Positions 26,812 to 35,759 are shown, numbered from the stretch's first letter. The stretch is DNA of 64,000 bases from Marinomonas polaris DSM 16579 (GCF_900129155.1 NZ_FQVF01000007.1:1-64000); one strand, 5' to 3'. Numbers and translations: made by a program. The notes: generated by a model from the sequence alone, not told the origin.

Positions 26812-26863
26812 TTGACTAGAGTAAAGGTTTACTTTAGCTTAAAAACAAAGAGTAAACGTTTAC
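26812..26863 (+). promoter_or_regulatory. promoter and paired LacI-type operators of sugar ABC operon
   Basis: A TTGACT -35 lies at 26812, and the first operator GTAAAGGTTTAC (26821-26832) would fall between it and a weak -10 near 26834. The second, perfect operator GTAAACGTTTAC is at 26852-26863. The two are 31 bp apart. Binding at both would block RNA polymerase. Confidence 0.75.
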
Positions 26864-26914
26864 GTTTCTGTTTTAACATAAAACTCGAAAAAAACAAAAA
26901 TAGGAGTGATGACA

Positions 26915-28192
26915 ATGAAAAATCCGTGGAAATTTATAAACCCTTCTTTGCTATCCATATCGATAGTCGCATCAGCGATCAATTTCGCACAAGCAGCTGA
27001 AGTAGTGCTGGTGTCAGGAGCCGTTGGTAAAGATATTGAAGTATTGAAGGAAGTGGTAAAACCTTGGGAAAAAAGCACTGGAAATAAACTAACTGTCTTT
27101 CCTATGCCAGCTTCTACCACAGACCAATTTGGCCAATATCGTCTATGGTTAGCAGCAGGGAATGCTGATATCGATGTGTATCAAACAGATGTCATTTGGG
27201 CTCCTCAACTCGCTAATAATTTTGTTGATCTAACACCTTATACTAGAGATATCGTCGACCAACATTTCCCTTCCATTATTGAATCGCAAACAACCAACGG
27301 AAAACTAATTGCTCTACCTATCTTCACCGACGCTCCAGCCCTTTTTTACCGTAAAGATCTACTCAAAAAATATAATAAAACGGTGCCAAATACTTGGGAA
27401 GAACTAACTGAGACAGCCAAATACATCCAAACAAAAGAACGTGAAGCAGGTAACCCGGATATGTGGGGGTTCGTTTGGCAAGGTAACGCTTATGAAGGCT
27501 TAACTTGTGATGCATTAGAATGGGTGAAATCCTTTGGTGGAGGTCAAATAGTTGAAGCTGATGGTACGATTTCAATAAATAATCCAAAAGCTGTTGAAGC
27601 TCTTAAAATGGCAAAATCTTGGATAGGTGATATTTCTCCAGCAGGTGTTCTAGCTTATCAGGAAGAGGATGCCCGAGGCGTTTGGCAGACAGGTAATGCC
27701 GTTTTTATGCGTAACTGGCCTTATGCCTATGCTCTGGGCAACTCCGAAGAAAGTGCTATAAAAGATAAATTTGGAGCCGCTCCTTTGCCAAGTGGCACAA
27801 GTCCAAATAAATCAGCAGCAACTCTGGGGGGATGGAATGTAGCAGTTTCTAAATACTCTAAGCATAAAGAAGCGTCCATTTCATTGGTTAAATACCTTGC
27901 ATCTGAAGAAGTACAAAAGTATCGGGCGCTCCATTCATCGAATTTACCAACCATTATTTCCCTCTATGACGATAAAGATATAAAGGAACAACAGCCAATA
28001 ATTGCGCAATGGAAAGATGTGTTTTTACATGCTGTTCCTCGTCCTTCCGCACCCACAAAAATCAAATACAACGAAGTGTCTTCTAAATTTTTCTCCGCGG
28101 TTCATAGCACGCTTGCAGGAAGTGGCTCAGCGGAAGAAAACCTCGAATTACTCGAATACGAACTTGAAACGTTAAAAGGAAATAACTGGTAA
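26915..28192 (+). CDS. sugar ABC transporter periplasmic binding protein
   Basis: A 425-residue family 1 solute-binding protein (MalE/ThuE type). The signal peptide (P-S-L-L-S-I-S-I-V-A-S-A-I-N-F-A-Q-A) is cleaved near residue 27. Diagnostic parts are D-V-Y-Q-T-D-V-I-W-A-P, A-L-F-Y-R-K-D-L-L-K-K-Y, P-x-T-W-E-E-L and a late A-A-T-L-G-G-W-N-V-A-V-S. The closest named relatives by style are trehalose/maltose binding proteins of ThuE type. ATG 26915 is eight bases after TAGGAG; GTG and ATG codons just upstream overlap the ribosome site. It heads the five-gene importer operon under the LacI operators. Confidence 0.92.
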   Translation: MKNPWKFINPSLLSISIVASAINFAQAAEVVLVSGAVGKDIEVLKEVVKPWEKSTGNKLTVFPMPASTTDQFGQYRLWLAAGNADIDVYQTDVIWAPQLANNFVDLTPYTRDIVDQHFPSIIESQTTNGKLIALPIFTDAPALFYRKDLLKKYNKTVPNTWEELTETAKYIQTKEREAGNPDMWGFVWQGNAYEGLTCDALEWVKSFGGGQIVEADGTISINNPKAVEALKMAKSWIGDISPAGVLAYQEEDARGVWQTGNAVFMRNWPYAYALGNSEESAIKDKFGAAPLPSGTSPNKSAATLGGWNVAVSKYSKHKEASISLVKYLASEEVQKYRALHSSNLPTIISLYDDKDIKEQQPIIAQWKDVFLHAVPRPSAPTKIKYNEVSSKFFSAVHSTLAGSGSAEENLELLEYELETLKGNNW

Positions 28193-28207
28193 TTCGGACT
28201 ATTGACT

Positions 28208-28237
28208 GGACTCAAAGCAATATCATTTTTTGAGTCC
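28208..28237 (+). terminator. intercistronic hairpin after binding-protein gene
   Basis: GGACTCAAA (28208-28216) and TTTGAGTCC (28229-28237) form a 9-bp stem followed by TTCCTTTT. It probably allows partial termination and keeps the binding-protein transcript more abundant than the permease transcript. Confidence 0.55.
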
Positions 28238-28263
28238 TTCCTTTTAACATAGGAAGCTCTTGT

Positions 28264-29226
28264 ATGTTTAAAAAACACATCCTAACAACACCTGAGGTAT
28301 CCAGCTTACAGCGCCAAAAATTGCGCGCAGCATTCTGGTTTCTCGCACCCATGCTGCTGGTGTTGTTTTGCGTTGCAGCTTGGCCGTTACTACGTTCCAT
28401 TTACTTTTCATTTACCAATACTTCATTAACCAACCTTTACGGTGGTGAATGGGTTGGTTTTAAAAACTATTTGACGTGGAAAACCTTCTCATCAGGACGC
28501 ACTATTTATTCGGGAACTTTAGCCGACCCTGCATGGTGGAATGCAGTCTGGAATACCGTCAGGTTTGCAGTGGTCTCAGTTTCTTTAGAAACCATTATAG
28601 GTTTAATGGTGGCCTTAGTATTGAATGCGGAATTTAAAGGCCGTGGTTTAGTCCGCGCGGCTATCTTAATACCGTGGGCCATCCCAACTATTGTGTCGGC
28701 AAAAATGTGGGCTTGGATGTTCAATGATCAATTCGGCATCATCAATGACATGCTATTAAGCGTTGGTTTAATTGACCACAAAATAGCTTGGACCGCCAAT
28801 ATTGATACCGCAATGTTATCGGTGTTAATCGTCGATATTTGGAAGACAACACCATTCATGGCTCTGCTTTGCCTAGCAGGCTTACAAATGATCCCAAGAG
28901 ATATGTATGAGTCAGCCAAGATTGACGGCGTACACCCTATAAAAGTGTTCTTTCAAGTGACGCTCCCCTTGGTAAAACCCGCACTCATGGTCGCTGTTAT
29001 CTTTCGTACGTTGGATGCTTTGCGGATGTTTGACTTGGTGTATGTACTTACTCCTAACTCAAAAGCCACAAAAACCATGTCAATCATCTCCCGAGAGAAC
29101 CTAATTGAGTTTGATAAGTTTGCCTATGGTTCAGCCCAATCCACCTTACTGTTCGCCATTATTGCCCTGTTTGTAGCGCTCTATATTTGGCTTGGTAAGC
29201 TTGACCTTAGTGGAGAAAAATCATGA
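28264..29226 (+). CDS. sugar ABC transporter permease (MalF/ThuF type)
   Basis: A 320-residue inner-membrane permease with six predicted helices, the first at about 25-45. The EAA loop that docks the ATPase is Y-E-S-A-K-I-D-G-V-H-P-I-K-V-F-F (about 215-232). MalF-type features such as P-W-A-I-P-T-I-V-S and D-I-W-K-T-T-P-F are present. AGGAAG precedes the start, and its end overlaps the next gene by four bases. Confidence 0.93.
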   Translation: MFKKHILTTPEVSSLQRQKLRAAFWFLAPMLLVLFCVAAWPLLRSIYFSFTNTSLTNLYGGEWVGFKNYLTWKTFSSGRTIYSGTLADPAWWNAVWNTVRFAVVSVSLETIIGLMVALVLNAEFKGRGLVRAAILIPWAIPTIVSAKMWAWMFNDQFGIINDMLLSVGLIDHKIAWTANIDTAMLSVLIVDIWKTTPFMALLCLAGLQMIPRDMYESAKIDGVHPIKVFFQVTLPLVKPALMVAVIFRTLDALRMFDLVYVLTPNSKATKTMSIISRENLIEFDKFAYGSAQSTLLFAIIALFVALYIWLGKLDLSGEKS

Positions 29227-30056
29227 CTAACAAGGCACTATTCAAAAAGGCCGCTTTTTACTCTGTCGTAGTTATCATCGTACTTATCTCGGTTTTTCCG
29301 TTTTATTACGCGATTTTAACAAGCCTTAAAACAGGTTCTGATTTATTCAAAGTGAACTATTTTCCTTCCTCGTTTAATTTCAGCAACTACATAGATGTAT
29401 TGAATAATGGCCAGTTTATTAGGAATACGCTGAACTCTGTCTTCATTGCGAGCACCACGGTTATATTCGCTTTGTTTCTTGCTGTTACAGCGTCATACGC
29501 ATTAGCTCGTGTACGTTTTAAAGGACGAAGATTATTGCTTATGGCAATCTTAGCCATCTCGATGTTTCCACAGATTGCTGTTTTAGCAGGTTTATTTGAG
29601 CTAATTCGCTTTATTGGAATTTACAACACACCTTGGGCCATGATTCTGTCCTACACCATTTTTACGCTGCCATTTACCGTTTGGGTGCTAACCACCTTTA
29701 TGCGAGATTTACCCGTAGAAATAGAAGAGGCGGCCATAGTGGATGGAGCCACTCCTTGGGTCATTATCACGCAAATTTTTATGCCCTTACTTTGGCCAGC
29801 CTTGGTCACCACAGGATTGCTCGCTTTTATTGGTGCTTGGAACGAGTTTTTATTCGCGTTGACTTTCACTGCATCAGAGACCATGCGTACTGTGCCTGTC
29901 GCCATTGCCATGTTGTCAGGCTCATCTCAATACGAAACACCTTGGGGGCTCATTATGGCAGCCTCTGTTTTGGTCACCATCCCGTTGGTGATCTTGGTGC
30001 TTATTTTCCAGCGAAAAATTGTATCCGGCCTAACCGCTGGTGGCGTGAAAGGCTAA
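29223..30056 (+). CDS. sugar ABC transporter permease (MalG/ThuG type)
   Basis: A 277-residue second permease with six helices. Family segments are F-P-F-Y-Y-A-I-L-T-S-L-K near the start, N-T-L-N-S-V, S-Y-A-L-A-R-V-R-F-K-G-R and the EAA loop E-E-A-A-I-V-D-G-A-T-P-W (about 175). It pairs with the upstream permease to form the translocation pore. The ATG overlaps the preceding stop (ATGA), so the two are translationally coupled. Confidence 0.93.
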   Translation: MTNKALFKKAAFYSVVVIIVLISVFPFYYAILTSLKTGSDLFKVNYFPSSFNFSNYIDVLNNGQFIRNTLNSVFIASTTVIFALFLAVTASYALARVRFKGRRLLLMAILAISMFPQIAVLAGLFELIRFIGIYNTPWAMILSYTIFTLPFTVWVLTTFMRDLPVEIEEAAIVDGATPWVIITQIFMPLLWPALVTTGLLAFIGAWNEFLFALTFTASETMRTVPVAIAMLSGSSQYETPWGLIMAASVLVTIPLVILVLIFQRKIVSGLTAGGVKG

Positions 30057-30068
30057 GGAGTATTCATT

Positions 30069-31097
30069 ATGGCTAAAATTGAACTTAAAAATCTGATCAA
30101 AACCTTTGGTAGCACAGATGTTATTCGAGGCGTCGATCTCACCATTAATGCTGGTGAACTTATGGTGTTTGTCGGCCCTTCCGGTTGCGGCAAATCAACT
30201 TTATTGCGTCTTATTTGTGGATTAGAAGACATTACCTCTGGAGAGCTACTATTTGATGGCGTATCCATGAATGACAAGGTGCCATCTGAACGTGGTATCG
30301 CCATGGTTTTCCAATCCTATGCCCTATATCCACACATGTCTGTATATAAAAATATGGCCTTTGGCCTAAAGCTAGCTAACGTCTCACCACAAGAAATGAA
30401 AAATAGAGTACTTGAAGCGGCCAAGATGTTGCAAATCGACCACTTACTAGAACGTCTGCCAAAACAGCTATCTGGAGGACAACGTCAACGCGTCGCGATT
30501 GGACGTGCCATTGTCCGTGACCCAAGGGTTTTTCTCTTCGACGAACCTTTATCTAACCTAGATGCATCATTGCGCGTGGATACGCGACTAGAAATAGCTA
30601 AGTTACATCACAAAATGAAAGACACAACCATGGTTTACGTTACCCATGATCAAGTGGAAGCAATGACACTAGCAGATCGAATTTGCGTCCTAAGAGACGG
30701 TAATATCGAACAGGTTGGCACACCAGAAGAGCTCTACAGTCATCCGAAATCTCTTTTTGTTGCCGGCTTTATTGGGTCACCAAAAATGAACTTTCTCACT
30801 GGTGATATAGCCGAAAAACACCATTGTCATACTCTGGGTATTCGTCCTGAACATCTTGTTATCGATCATCTCGACGGTATATGGAGTGGAGAAGTGGTAC
30901 ACACAGAAAACTTAGGTGCAGATTTCTTTGTATTCTTAGATTTGGGCATAAAAGAACCTCTAGTCGTACGTTTGGATGGACAGCAGCGGATTCCTTTAGG
31001 TACTCAAGTTAATGTACGTCCATTAGAAGAACACCTCCATCGATTCGACAACAATGGTTTACCTATCACTTTAACGTCTAACAGAGAGAAAATTTAA
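30069..31097 (+). CDS. sugar ABC transporter ATP-binding protein (MalK/UgpC/ThuK type)
   Basis: A 342-residue ATPase that powers the importer. Walker A G-P-S-G-C-G-K-S-T (about 37), Q-loop F-Q-S-Y-A-L-Y-P-H, signature L-S-G-G-Q-R-Q-R-V-A (about 134), Walker B V-F-L-F-D-E-P-L-S-N-L-D and the switch His in V-T-H-D-Q are all intact. The C-terminal OB-fold extension (about 240-342, with L-G-I-R-P-E-H) is the MalK-type regulatory domain. AAGGAG lies just before the start, 12 bp after the permease stop. Confidence 0.95.
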   Translation: MAKIELKNLIKTFGSTDVIRGVDLTINAGELMVFVGPSGCGKSTLLRLICGLEDITSGELLFDGVSMNDKVPSERGIAMVFQSYALYPHMSVYKNMAFGLKLANVSPQEMKNRVLEAAKMLQIDHLLERLPKQLSGGQRQRVAIGRAIVRDPRVFLFDEPLSNLDASLRVDTRLEIAKLHHKMKDTTMVYVTHDQVEAMTLADRICVLRDGNIEQVGTPEELYSHPKSLFVAGFIGSPKMNFLTGDIAEKHHCHTLGIRPEHLVIDHLDGIWSGEVVHTENLGADFFVFLDLGIKEPLVVRLDGQQRIPLGTQVNVRPLEEHLHRFDNNGLPITLTSNREKI

Positions 31098-31098
31098 G

Positions 31099-32691
31099 AT
31101 GGATACTATTGAACAAGAATGGTGGCGTGGTAGCGTTACCTATCAGATTTATCCACGATCTTTCCTAGATAGTAACGGTGACGGTATAGGGGATATTCCT
31201 GGCATCACGAGCCGTTTAGATTATTTGGCTGATTTGGGTGTTGACGCTATTTGGCTGTCTCCCATCTTCACATCACCAATGAAAGATATGGGTTATGATG
31301 TTTCAAATTATATAGATATAGATCCGTCTTTCGGAACACTATCAGATTTTGATGAAATGATAGCCAAGGCTCATAGTTTGGGGCTTAAAGTCATCATTGA
31401 TCAAGTGCTCTCACACACCAGTGATCAACACCCATATTTCTTAGAAAGCCGACAAAATCAAACCAATGATAAGGCCGACTGGTACATATGGGCAGATGCA
31501 AAACCTGACGGTTCACCACCAAACAATTGGTTATCGATTTTTGGAGGGACTGGCTGGCAGTGGGATTCTCGTCGTAATCAGTATTATATGCATAATTTTT
31601 TACGCCAACAGCCTGATTTAAATTTCCATAATCCAAATGTTCAAGAATGGATTCTCAGTACTGTACGATTTTGGCTAGAACGCGGAGTGGATGGTTTTCG
31701 TCTAGATACTGTGAACTACTATTTTCATGATAAATTGCTACGGGATGATGCCGCTGATTTTCGTCAAAAATCTGTAGCGGATTGGAATCCTTACCACATG
31801 CAATATCATTTATTTTCAAAAAACCAACCAGAGAATTTGGTATTCCTTAAAAAGTTTAGAGCTTTACTAGATGAATATGGAGCCACGACATCAGTTGGAG
31901 AAGTAGGTGAGAGCCACCATCCAATAGAAATGATGGGGGAGTATACAACAGATAAACGATTGCATATGGCATACTCATTTGAAATGTTAGGTCATTCGTT
32001 TTCACCCAAACATTTTTCCAAACAAATAACCGAATTTTTCCGACTAGCACCAGAAGGATGGCCTTGCTGGGCCTTTTCCAATCATGATGTTGTTCGACAT
32101 GTTAGCCGCTGGAAAAAACACGCTGAAGATCCAACCGCTTTAGCTAAACAGGCTTGTGCTTTATTACTAAGTTTAGAAGGCTCTGTTTGCTTGTATCAAG
32201 GTGAAGAACTGGGCCAACAAGAAACAGATCTAAGCTATGACGAACTTGTTGACCCGCAAGGAATTGAGTTTTGGCCTGAAGACAAAGGAAGGGATGGTTG
32301 CCGAACTCCAATGAGCTGGGATAACTCAAAGTTTTCCGGTTTTTCATCTTCAACTCCATGGCTTCCAGTTAAAGAAACTCAACGCCAATTAAATGTTGCT
32401 GACCAGCAGAATAAGCAATCGTCTGTACTCAATTTTTATCGAGAGATGCTTGCGTTTCGCAAACAAAATTCCGTCCTACGAAATGGTAACACTCTCTTCA
32501 TCAACGATGATAATTCACTTTTAGCATTCGTTCGAGGTGACACAATGCTATGTATCTTTAACTTAGGCAATCAGTCGATTACTTATCAAAATACAACTGA
32601 GTTTAATCAATGTATTAAAGTTGGTAACACTAAGGTTGAAGGGAAAGAGCTAGTATTGGGGGCAAATGGTTTTGCTTTTTTAACGAAGTAA
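31099..32691 (+). CDS. GH13-family alpha-glucosidase
   Basis: A 530-residue cytoplasmic glycoside hydrolase; no signal peptide is seen. Domain order is a TIM barrel from V-T-Y-Q-I-Y-P-R-S-F, domain B and a short beta C-terminus. Catalytic residues are visible: nucleophile Asp in G-F-R-L-D-T-V (about 202), acid/base Glu in S-V-G-E-V-G-E (about 270) and Asp in F-S-N-H-D-V-V-R (about 332). This fits the alpha-glucosidase subgroup (GH13_23, AglA type). It would split the imported disaccharide into glucose units. The start is two bases after the ATPase stop. Whether it prefers trehalose, maltose or sucrose cannot be read from the sequence. Confidence 0.92.
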   Translation: MDTIEQEWWRGSVTYQIYPRSFLDSNGDGIGDIPGITSRLDYLADLGVDAIWLSPIFTSPMKDMGYDVSNYIDIDPSFGTLSDFDEMIAKAHSLGLKVIIDQVLSHTSDQHPYFLESRQNQTNDKADWYIWADAKPDGSPPNNWLSIFGGTGWQWDSRRNQYYMHNFLRQQPDLNFHNPNVQEWILSTVRFWLERGVDGFRLDTVNYYFHDKLLRDDAADFRQKSVADWNPYHMQYHLFSKNQPENLVFLKKFRALLDEYGATTSVGEVGESHHPIEMMGEYTTDKRLHMAYSFEMLGHSFSPKHFSKQITEFFRLAPEGWPCWAFSNHDVVRHVSRWKKHAEDPTALAKQACALLLSLEGSVCLYQGEELGQQETDLSYDELVDPQGIEFWPEDKGRDGCRTPMSWDNSKFSGFSSSTPWLPVKETQRQLNVADQQNKQSSVLNFYREMLAFRKQNSVLRNGNTLFINDDNSLLAFVRGDTMLCIFNLGNQSITYQNTTEFNQCIKVGNTKVEGKELVLGANGFAFLTK

Positions 32692-32703
32692 CAAATTTTA
32701 TTA

Positions 32704-32741
32704 GGCAACAAGCTCAACGTTTTACCTTAGGGCTTGTTGCC
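32704..32741 (+). terminator. hairpin after disaccharide operon
   Basis: GGCAACAAGC (32704-32713) and GCTTGTTGCC (32732-32741) form a perfect 10-bp stem with an 18-base loop. No U-tract follows, so it is a weak terminator candidate. Confidence 0.5.
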
Positions 32742-32749
32742 ACTTAAAA

Positions 32750-32765
32750 TATTTCACGTGAAACA
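32750..32765. other. parS site (15/16 match)
   Basis: TATTTCACGTGAAACA differs from the ParB-binding consensus TGTTTCACGTGAAACA at one position, and the central palindrome is intact. It lies in a non-coding gap between the disaccharide operon and cysQ, about 24 kb from oriC. parS sites normally cluster near the origin. Confidence 0.7.
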
Positions 32766-32780
32766 ATCAGATAAGGTAAA

Positions 32781-32818
32781 GGAAGGGAAGGGAAGAGGAA
32801 GAGGAAGAGGAAGAAGAG
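32781..32818 (+). repeat. purine-only GGAAGA microsatellite
   Basis: A 38-base run of only A and G, built from GGGAA then GGAAGA units. It lies immediately beyond the cysQ stop codon. The minus-strand copy is a pyrimidine tract following the hairpin at the cysQ end. The last four codons of cysQ (Glu4) are the same repeat in coding sense, which suggests local slippage expansion. Confidence 0.8.
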
Positions 32819-32839
32819 TAACGCTTACTCTTCTTCCTC
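32807..32839 (-). terminator. palindrome spanning the cysQ stop codon; possible terminator
   Basis: The arms 32807-32821 (GAGGAAGAAGAGTAA) and 32825-32839 are perfect 15-bp inverses around a 3-base loop. The cysQ TAA is inside one arm. On the minus strand the stem is followed by a pyrimidine tract (TTCCTCTTCC repeated), a plausible but unusual terminator. Confidence 0.5.
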
Positions 32840-33685
32840 GTTTTCTAGATACCAGTTCATCACATACGGGGCGAGTTCAGCACCCGATACAAAGAAGTGG
32901 CCGTTGAGCAGGGTTTCTCTTTGGTTGTAACGAAATGGTTTTCCATCCGGTGTGACTAGCATTCCGCCAGCGGCTTCAATGATGGCTTGCTGAGCGGCGG
33001 TGTCCCATTCACTTGTTGGGCCACGACGCAAATGCAAATCCGCAATCCCTTCGGCAATTCGACAGCCTTTAATTGAGCTGCCTTTTGGCAACTCTCGCAC
33101 TTGCTCGTAACTTTGCTTTAATTTATTTTTCAGCGAGGCTGGAAGCGCAGGGCCGTGACTGCGGCTTGTCATTGCAATGATAGGTTCGCGTGGTTCACGG
33201 ACGTTGATACTTTCGTATTCATCGCCTTGCCATTTAAACGCGCCTACTGGCAAATCTTGCCACGCTTTGGTCACACCAAAATAGCCTTCGGTTGTGGTCG
33301 GTAAATACACCACACCTAGAATGGGTGCACCGTTTTCAACCAAGGCGATATTAATACTGAATTCGCCATTACGCTTAATGAATTCTTTTGTACCGTCGAG
33401 CGGATCAACGATCCACAACATAGGCCATTTAGAACGCTCTTCAAACGTCACCTGACCTTCTTCAGAGCTCTCTTCTGAAAGAACAGGAATATTGGGTGTA
33501 AGTGCTTGCAAACCTGCTAGAATCACTTTGTGCGCAGCGAGATCAGCAGCGGTCACAGGACTATCATCCTGTTTTTGTTCAATGCCTAAATCTGCACGTT
33601 GATAAATATCCATGATCACATCGGCGGCATCGTGTATTATTTTTTGAAGAGCTTGAAAAATTGGGTGTTTACTAATGTCCTGCAT
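32825..33685 (-). CDS. cysQ: 3'(2'),5'-bisphosphate nucleotidase
   Basis: A 286-residue inositol-monophosphatase-fold enzyme that removes the 3' phosphate from PAP, a by-product of sulfate assimilation. Metal-binding motifs are clear: D-D-S-P-V-T-A-A-D near the start, L-S-E-E-S, W-I-V-D-P-L-D-G-T-K-E-F-I (about 95-107) and E-W-D-T-A-A-Q-Q-A-I-I-E-A-A-G-G (about 225). Length and the T-K-E-F-I form indicate CysQ rather than SuhB. The C-terminus ends in four Glu encoded by the nearby GAA/GAG repeat. It is divergent from hslR with a 44-bp gap. Confidence 0.92.
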   Translation of the reverse strand: MQDISKHPIFQALQKIIHDAADVIMDIYQRADLGIEQKQDDSPVTAADLAAHKVILAGLQALTPNIPVLSEESSEEGQVTFEERSKWPMLWIVDPLDGTKEFIKRNGEFSINIALVENGAPILGVVYLPTTTEGYFGVTKAWQDLPVGAFKWQGDEYESINVREPREPIIAMTSRSHGPALPASLKNKLKQSYEQVRELPKGSSIKGCRIAEGIADLHLRRGPTSEWDTAAQQAIIEAAGGMLVTPDGKPFRYNQRETLLNGHFFVSGAELAPYVMNWYLENEEEE

Positions 33686-33729
33686 AACAGCCTCAAATAT
33701 GACAACAGAATAGGGTCAACGCATTCTTT

Positions 33730-34146
33730 ATGAGTAAACCAGAAAAGCAGTCGGCACCACAAGCCGTTCGTTTAGATAAGTGGCTTTGGGCCGCACGTTT
33801 TTTTAAAACTCGTTCACTTTGTAAAGACGCCATCGATGGCGGCAAGGTGTCTTACAACGGAAGTAAAGGCAAAGCCAGCCGTAATGTGGAAATTGGTGCC
33901 TTAATTGGCATACGTGTTGGTTGGGATGAAAAGGTCGTCGAAATCAAAGACATCAGCGGCCAACGTCGTGGCGCGCCTGAAGCACAATTGCTTTATGAGG
34001 AAACGCCACAGTCGATAGAAAAACGTGAAAAACGCGCTCTCGAAAACAAGTCTTTTGGTGGCCGAATTATGTCCGACCATAAGCCGAATAAAAAAGAGCG
34101 TCGTGATATTAAGCAGCTGAAGAAAGATATTTTTAGCGACATGTAA
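33730..34146 (+). CDS. hslR: heat-shock protein 15, ribosome-associated S4-domain protein
   Basis: A 138-residue RNA-binding protein. The S4 domain occupies about 12-70: V-R-L-D-K-W-L-W-A-A-R-F-F-K-T-R-S-L, then I-D-G-G-K-V and N-G-x-x-K-A-S. The C-terminus is highly basic (K-K-E-R-R-D-I-K-Q-L-K-K). Hsp15 binds 50S subunits with a stuck nascent chain and helps recycle them. The ribosome site is weak. It stands alone between cysQ and the convergent dprA. Confidence 0.92.
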   Translation: MSKPEKQSAPQAVRLDKWLWAARFFKTRSLCKDAIDGGKVSYNGSKGKASRNVEIGALIGIRVGWDEKVVEIKDISGQRRGAPEAQLLYEETPQSIEKREKRALENKSFGGRIMSDHKPNKKERRDIKQLKKDIFSDM

Positions 34147-34227
34147 TCTATATCTAATATCTCACATATCACGCATTTCATTTTATCTGCGTTTTATCGT
34201 GAAAGAGAGAAGGTCAGCGCCGTCTAT

Positions 34228-35526
34228 TTAACAACGACAATAAAGGCCTTCTCGATTCTCCACACAGCCATACAATTCCAACTCCATTAACACCTGCATC
34301 ATCAATCCTGCGTCCATTTTGCTTTGGCGAATCAAGGCATCAAAATCCATAGGTTGTGCTTCTTGTTCCATAATGACAATAACTGCCTTTGCGCTATCGG
34401 ACGTAGATTCCGGCAAAGCATGCACCTGATTCGACACTAAAATAGGTGTGCTTCCAGCAGTTTGATTTCTATTTTCAGATGGTCGTTTTTTACTATTCTC
34501 GTTAGCTGTCTTAATTATTTTAGTTATAGAAGCACAGGACAGTTCTGAGCACTCGGCTAAAATATCATCTACATGACGAACCAAGGTTGCGCCTTGTCGA
34601 AGTAATTGATGACAACCTTCTGATTGGGGATCAATCAAACGACCGGGCAAGGCGAACACTTCTCGGTTCTGTTGGATGGCATAACTCGCACTGATCAATG
34701 AACCACTTTTGATAGAAGCCTCTGATACCAGCACGCCCATACTTAAACCACTGATAATTCGATTCCGCGGCGGAAACAGGTGAGGTCGCGGACTGGTTGA
34801 TAGTGGGTATTCACTTATTAATGCGCCGCCTTTTTCTAGGATTTCTTTAAACATCTGGCGATTGTGGTGTGGGTAGCGGTGAAACAAGCCAGTTCCCATT
34901 ACCGCAATAGTTGGTGTTGTCTTGTTATATAAAGCGCCTTGATGAGCTGCAGTATCGACACCCATAGCGCCGCCACTCACCACACAAATGCCACGAGCCG
35001 ATAGTTGCTCGGCAAATTGAAAGGTGGCATCTCTTCCATAACGCGTACATTTGCGCGCTCCCACAATGCCGATTTTCGGCAATGACAAGGCATCTCGGTT
35101 ACCTTCTACATAAAGAAACGCCGGCGCGACGGAGATCTCTTTTAACGCCGCGGGATAGTGTTCGTCTTCTTGCAGTACTAAGTGGTGATCGGCTTCTTCC
35201 AACCAAGCTAATGATTCATCACGTTTGGCTTCTTGTTCTTTAGTGAGTATGCCATTAGAAAAATAATCTATGGCCTGACGCGCTGTAATCTCTGGCCACT
35301 TTAACGCGATCAACAAATCATAAGTTATCTTCTCTGAGAAACTCGCGTCGTTTAGTTCTTCATTACTAAATAAGGGTAAGTTTTCAGCATTATCCATTGA
35401 TGCATGATAATCAAGTTGACTGAGATAAGTATAAAGACGCGAGAGTCGAGATGGGCCAATGCCCGATAAGAAACTTAAGCATAACCAATCGGTTTTCGAC
35501 AAACCAGAGGCATTAGAGGTAGACAT
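34228..35526 (-). CDS. dprA: DNA-processing protein DprA
   Basis: A 432-residue protein that loads RecA on incoming single-stranded DNA during natural transformation. An N-terminal SAM-like region (about 1-90) precedes the Rossmann core: I-G-I-V-G-A-R-K-C-T-R-Y-G, V-S-G-G-A-M-G-V-D-T-A-A-H, A-V-M-G-T-G-L, and R-P-H-L-F-P-P-R-N-R-I-I-S-G-L. The C-terminal winged-helix DML1-like domain (about 365-432) is also present, after a long polar linker. The gene is divergent from def, as in many gammaproteobacteria, but the LysM-domain gene often found between them is absent here. Confidence 0.95.
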   Translation of the reverse strand: MSTSNASGLSKTDWLCLSFLSGIGPSRLSRLYTYLSQLDYHASMDNAENLPLFSNEELNDASFSEKITYDLLIALKWPEITARQAIDYFSNGILTKEQEAKRDESLAWLEEADHHLVLQEDEHYPAALKEISVAPAFLYVEGNRDALSLPKIGIVGARKCTRYGRDATFQFAEQLSARGICVVSGGAMGVDTAAHQGALYNKTTPTIAVMGTGLFHRYPHHNRQMFKEILEKGGALISEYPLSTSPRPHLFPPRNRIISGLSMGVLVSEASIKSGSLISASYAIQQNREVFALPGRLIDPQSEGCHQLLRQGATLVRHVDDILAECSELSCASITKIIKTANENSKKRPSENRNQTAGSTPILVSNQVHALPESTSDSAKAVIVIMEQEAQPMDFDALIRQSKMDAGLMMQVLMELELYGCVENREGLYCRC

Positions 35527-35759
35527 GATAAGCAGCTTCCTTACGAGTTAAACATGGGCATTCCTTACCCAAACCATTACTTAAAATACAAAACCAAGAG
35601 CGAATAGTCATTGGCTATGTAGGCTATTCAATCATATTGGCCAAAAAACCGCCATCAGAAGACTGCTCAACGGCCAGACTTGCGTTACAATAGACCCAAT
35701 GAAAAGAGTAGGAGAGAACGTCTCCGCTCATGAACAAAGACACATCGTTGGAAAAGATC

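Noticed and set aside
29633..30076. 147-residue plus-strand frame overlapping the second sugar permease
   Set aside because: Out-of-frame shadow of the permease; His/Arg-rich composition without any domain.
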